Source of the DNA: Breviolum minutum Mf 1.05b.01
Lineage: Eukaryota; Sar; Dinophyceae; Suessiales; Symbiodiniaceae
Direction of reading: 5' to 3'
NCBI GenBank assembly: GCA_000507305.1
Contig: DF241665.1
Coordinates: forward strand, 1 to 64,000
DNA length: 64,000 nucleotides
The notes beneath the pieces are model-generated. The model was not told the origin of the DNA and ran no database searches. It was given only the letters and a program-made list of their open reading frames with translations. Positions 62,629-64,000 of this stretch are shown here, in pieces; positions within the stretch are counted from its first letter, which is position 1, and every line of letters starts with the position of its first letter. Both the position numbers and the translations under genes were made by a program.

Positions 62629-64000
62629 CATCGCCTTTTCCTTTCCCGAAAACTTGCTAACTCTCCGAGTTTTCGGTCAAGTGTCCGAGTTCTTTCAGCG
62701 CGATGACTGGTGCAACATGAAGGGACATGATGGTGAATTGCCAACATAGGATGGACCGATAAAGACCTTAGCGAAGCTGAATTTGGTCTGATGAAAAACA
62801 ACGGTTGGTGCAGTTGAACAACCTGCAGTTGAGTCCATGTACAAGATAGTAGATTCCATGTGTTGAAAGTTGATCATCATGAGGTCATGAGTTGATACAG
62901 TAGATGTAATAAATCATAAATCAATCTGTAGTATCAAATATGTATTCCCGGTATTCCTGTATTATATAGTGTTCGGTACTGTATGCTTCGACACGTTAGT
63001 AAATTACTTGATTTTCTTACACATTAAAATCATATTTCACCACTCTGAAACCCAGTTGAAAACGGGAGTTCTGTTTTGATTTCACCAAGTCCCAAAAAGA
63101 CGTCATGCTGTTGGTTGAGGGGGGGGTCATAACGGAGGCGGCTGAGTGACCAACAGCATGAAGAAAACGAAAGTTGTAGAAACTCAACGCCCAGGTGATG
63201 AAGGCTTCTAGAAATACAAGACCTGCGGTTCAGGTGAGCCACGAAAAAAGCCCTTTATTACTTTCCATTGAAATCCTGGTTGGTTTATCGGGATCCTTAT
63301 TTCATGGCTTATTATTATTCCTATATAACTGGGTAGGATTTCATCACCTATATAACCTAACCAACCAGGGTTTCTTTCATTGCTCAGGTCTTTTTTTAAG
63401 CCTTCCAATACCACAAGCTCTCTGGCTGCTTCAAAGAAAACTGTAGGTTCTATGTTGCCTTGAAAAAGGCAACGTCCTGATCTTGGAGGGACCAACCGCG
63501 AAAAGTTTGGTTGATCACTCGATCTGGGACTCTGAAAGGCAGAGTCCAAATCCAACTTTACCAAAGAATCCAGTCGAATCCTACATATCTTACCCAGGGT
63601 TTGAAGCAAACAACCGGGAATTATGGAATTGAATCGTGGATCACAAATCAATAACTACCTCAGTACTTATTGATATCCAAACCCTTCAAACATAAAATTG
63701 AAAATACCTCACTCTAAATTTAATAATATTATACAGTAAAAGAAACAACCCAAAATCTGCGAAAAGACCCAAAAAAAAACACGTTGGCTAAGAAAAACCA
63801 GTTTGGAAGAGATGAAAATAGAGCGAGCCAACCATCCTGAAAAGTTGCGCGTGTATAGAAAACTACCCTCCCGGGAACGATCACATATCCCACCTGGGGA
63901 AAAGGAAAATCATCTTCAAAAGTGATTTTGGATGGGATATGTTAGTTACTAAGAGGGTAGTCTTCCAAAACTTCCAATCATCATTTTACACATTTAATTG
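62629..64000. other. Host-like flank without a secure gene
   Basis: A minus-strand stretch at about 63400-63480 (acceptor ACCTACAG; FFEAARELVVLEG; possible GC donor) is exon-like. A second weak one lies at 62700-62785 (VFIGPSYVGNSPSCP). Neither is tied to a family. Short inverted words (TGGTTGGTTT / AACCAACC) occur around 63280-63370. Confidence 0.35.

Overview
The window looks like nuclear DNA of a dinoflagellate, most likely of the Symbiodiniaceae (inference). The reasons are an FNIP-type leucine-rich repeat protein with dozens of N-Q-S-L-D-N-V-T-W units, small exons in repeat-filled introns, at least one apparent GC-AG intron, and a non-LTR retrotransposon that appears to carry a cytosine-5 DNA methyltransferase. 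There is no sign of bacterial operons, ribosome binding sites, rRNA, tRNA or CRISPR. The assembly is a draft: one N at 59861 sits between two nearly identical copies of a 233-bp sequence.

Region 1 (1-23.6 kb) is host-like. It holds small candidate exons and at least five families of short inverted-repeat elements (called MITE-1 to MITE-5 here). On the minus strand, exons at 14.8, 11.4 and 7.9 kb carry the C-terminal half of a 5'-nucleotidase-like protein; exons at 7.5 and 1.9 kb may belong to the same gene. A complete two-exon FNIP-repeat gene (13.79-11.85 kb, minus) lies inside the 3.3-kb intron between the first two of these exons. Two phase-compatible exons of a small membrane protein lie at 18.3 and 17.0 kb (minus). 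A few candidate plus-strand exons lie at 19.6-23.4 kb.

Region 2 (23.65-32.17 kb, minus) is the 3' part of a LINE: beta-grasp-like modules, a gag-like coiled-coil protein, an apurinic endonuclease, a reverse transcriptase with a YIDD box, a CCHC knuckle and RNase H. Region 4 (60.16-62.27 kb, minus) is a methyltransferase reading frame with motifs I, IV, VI, VIII and X and a C-terminal module like those in the LINE. I infer that regions 2 and 4 are two halves of one LINE: same strand, expected order, and on joining at a shared GATAT the two reading frames continue in the same frame, with one TGA at the seam.

Region 3 (32.17-60.16 kb, plus) would then be an insertion of about 28 kb. It contains three multi-exon plus-strand gene sets. 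Gene A is a transposase-like protein with hAT-like signatures and a C-terminal PHD-like finger. Gene B contains a second, unrelated-looking cytosine methyltransferase domain with TC in place of PC in the catalytic motif. Gene C covers about 6 kb of exons with no domain I recognise. Introns here are canonical GT-AG, several are about 65 nt, and some hold long triplet microsatellites. I saw none of the host MITE families between 23.3 and 62.5 kb, which fits the view that all of regions 2-4 is inserted DNA.

Region 5 (62.3-64 kb) returns to host-like sequence with a decayed MITE-1 copy. Exon boundaries throughout are my reading of splice signals and phase. None was confirmed by transcript data.
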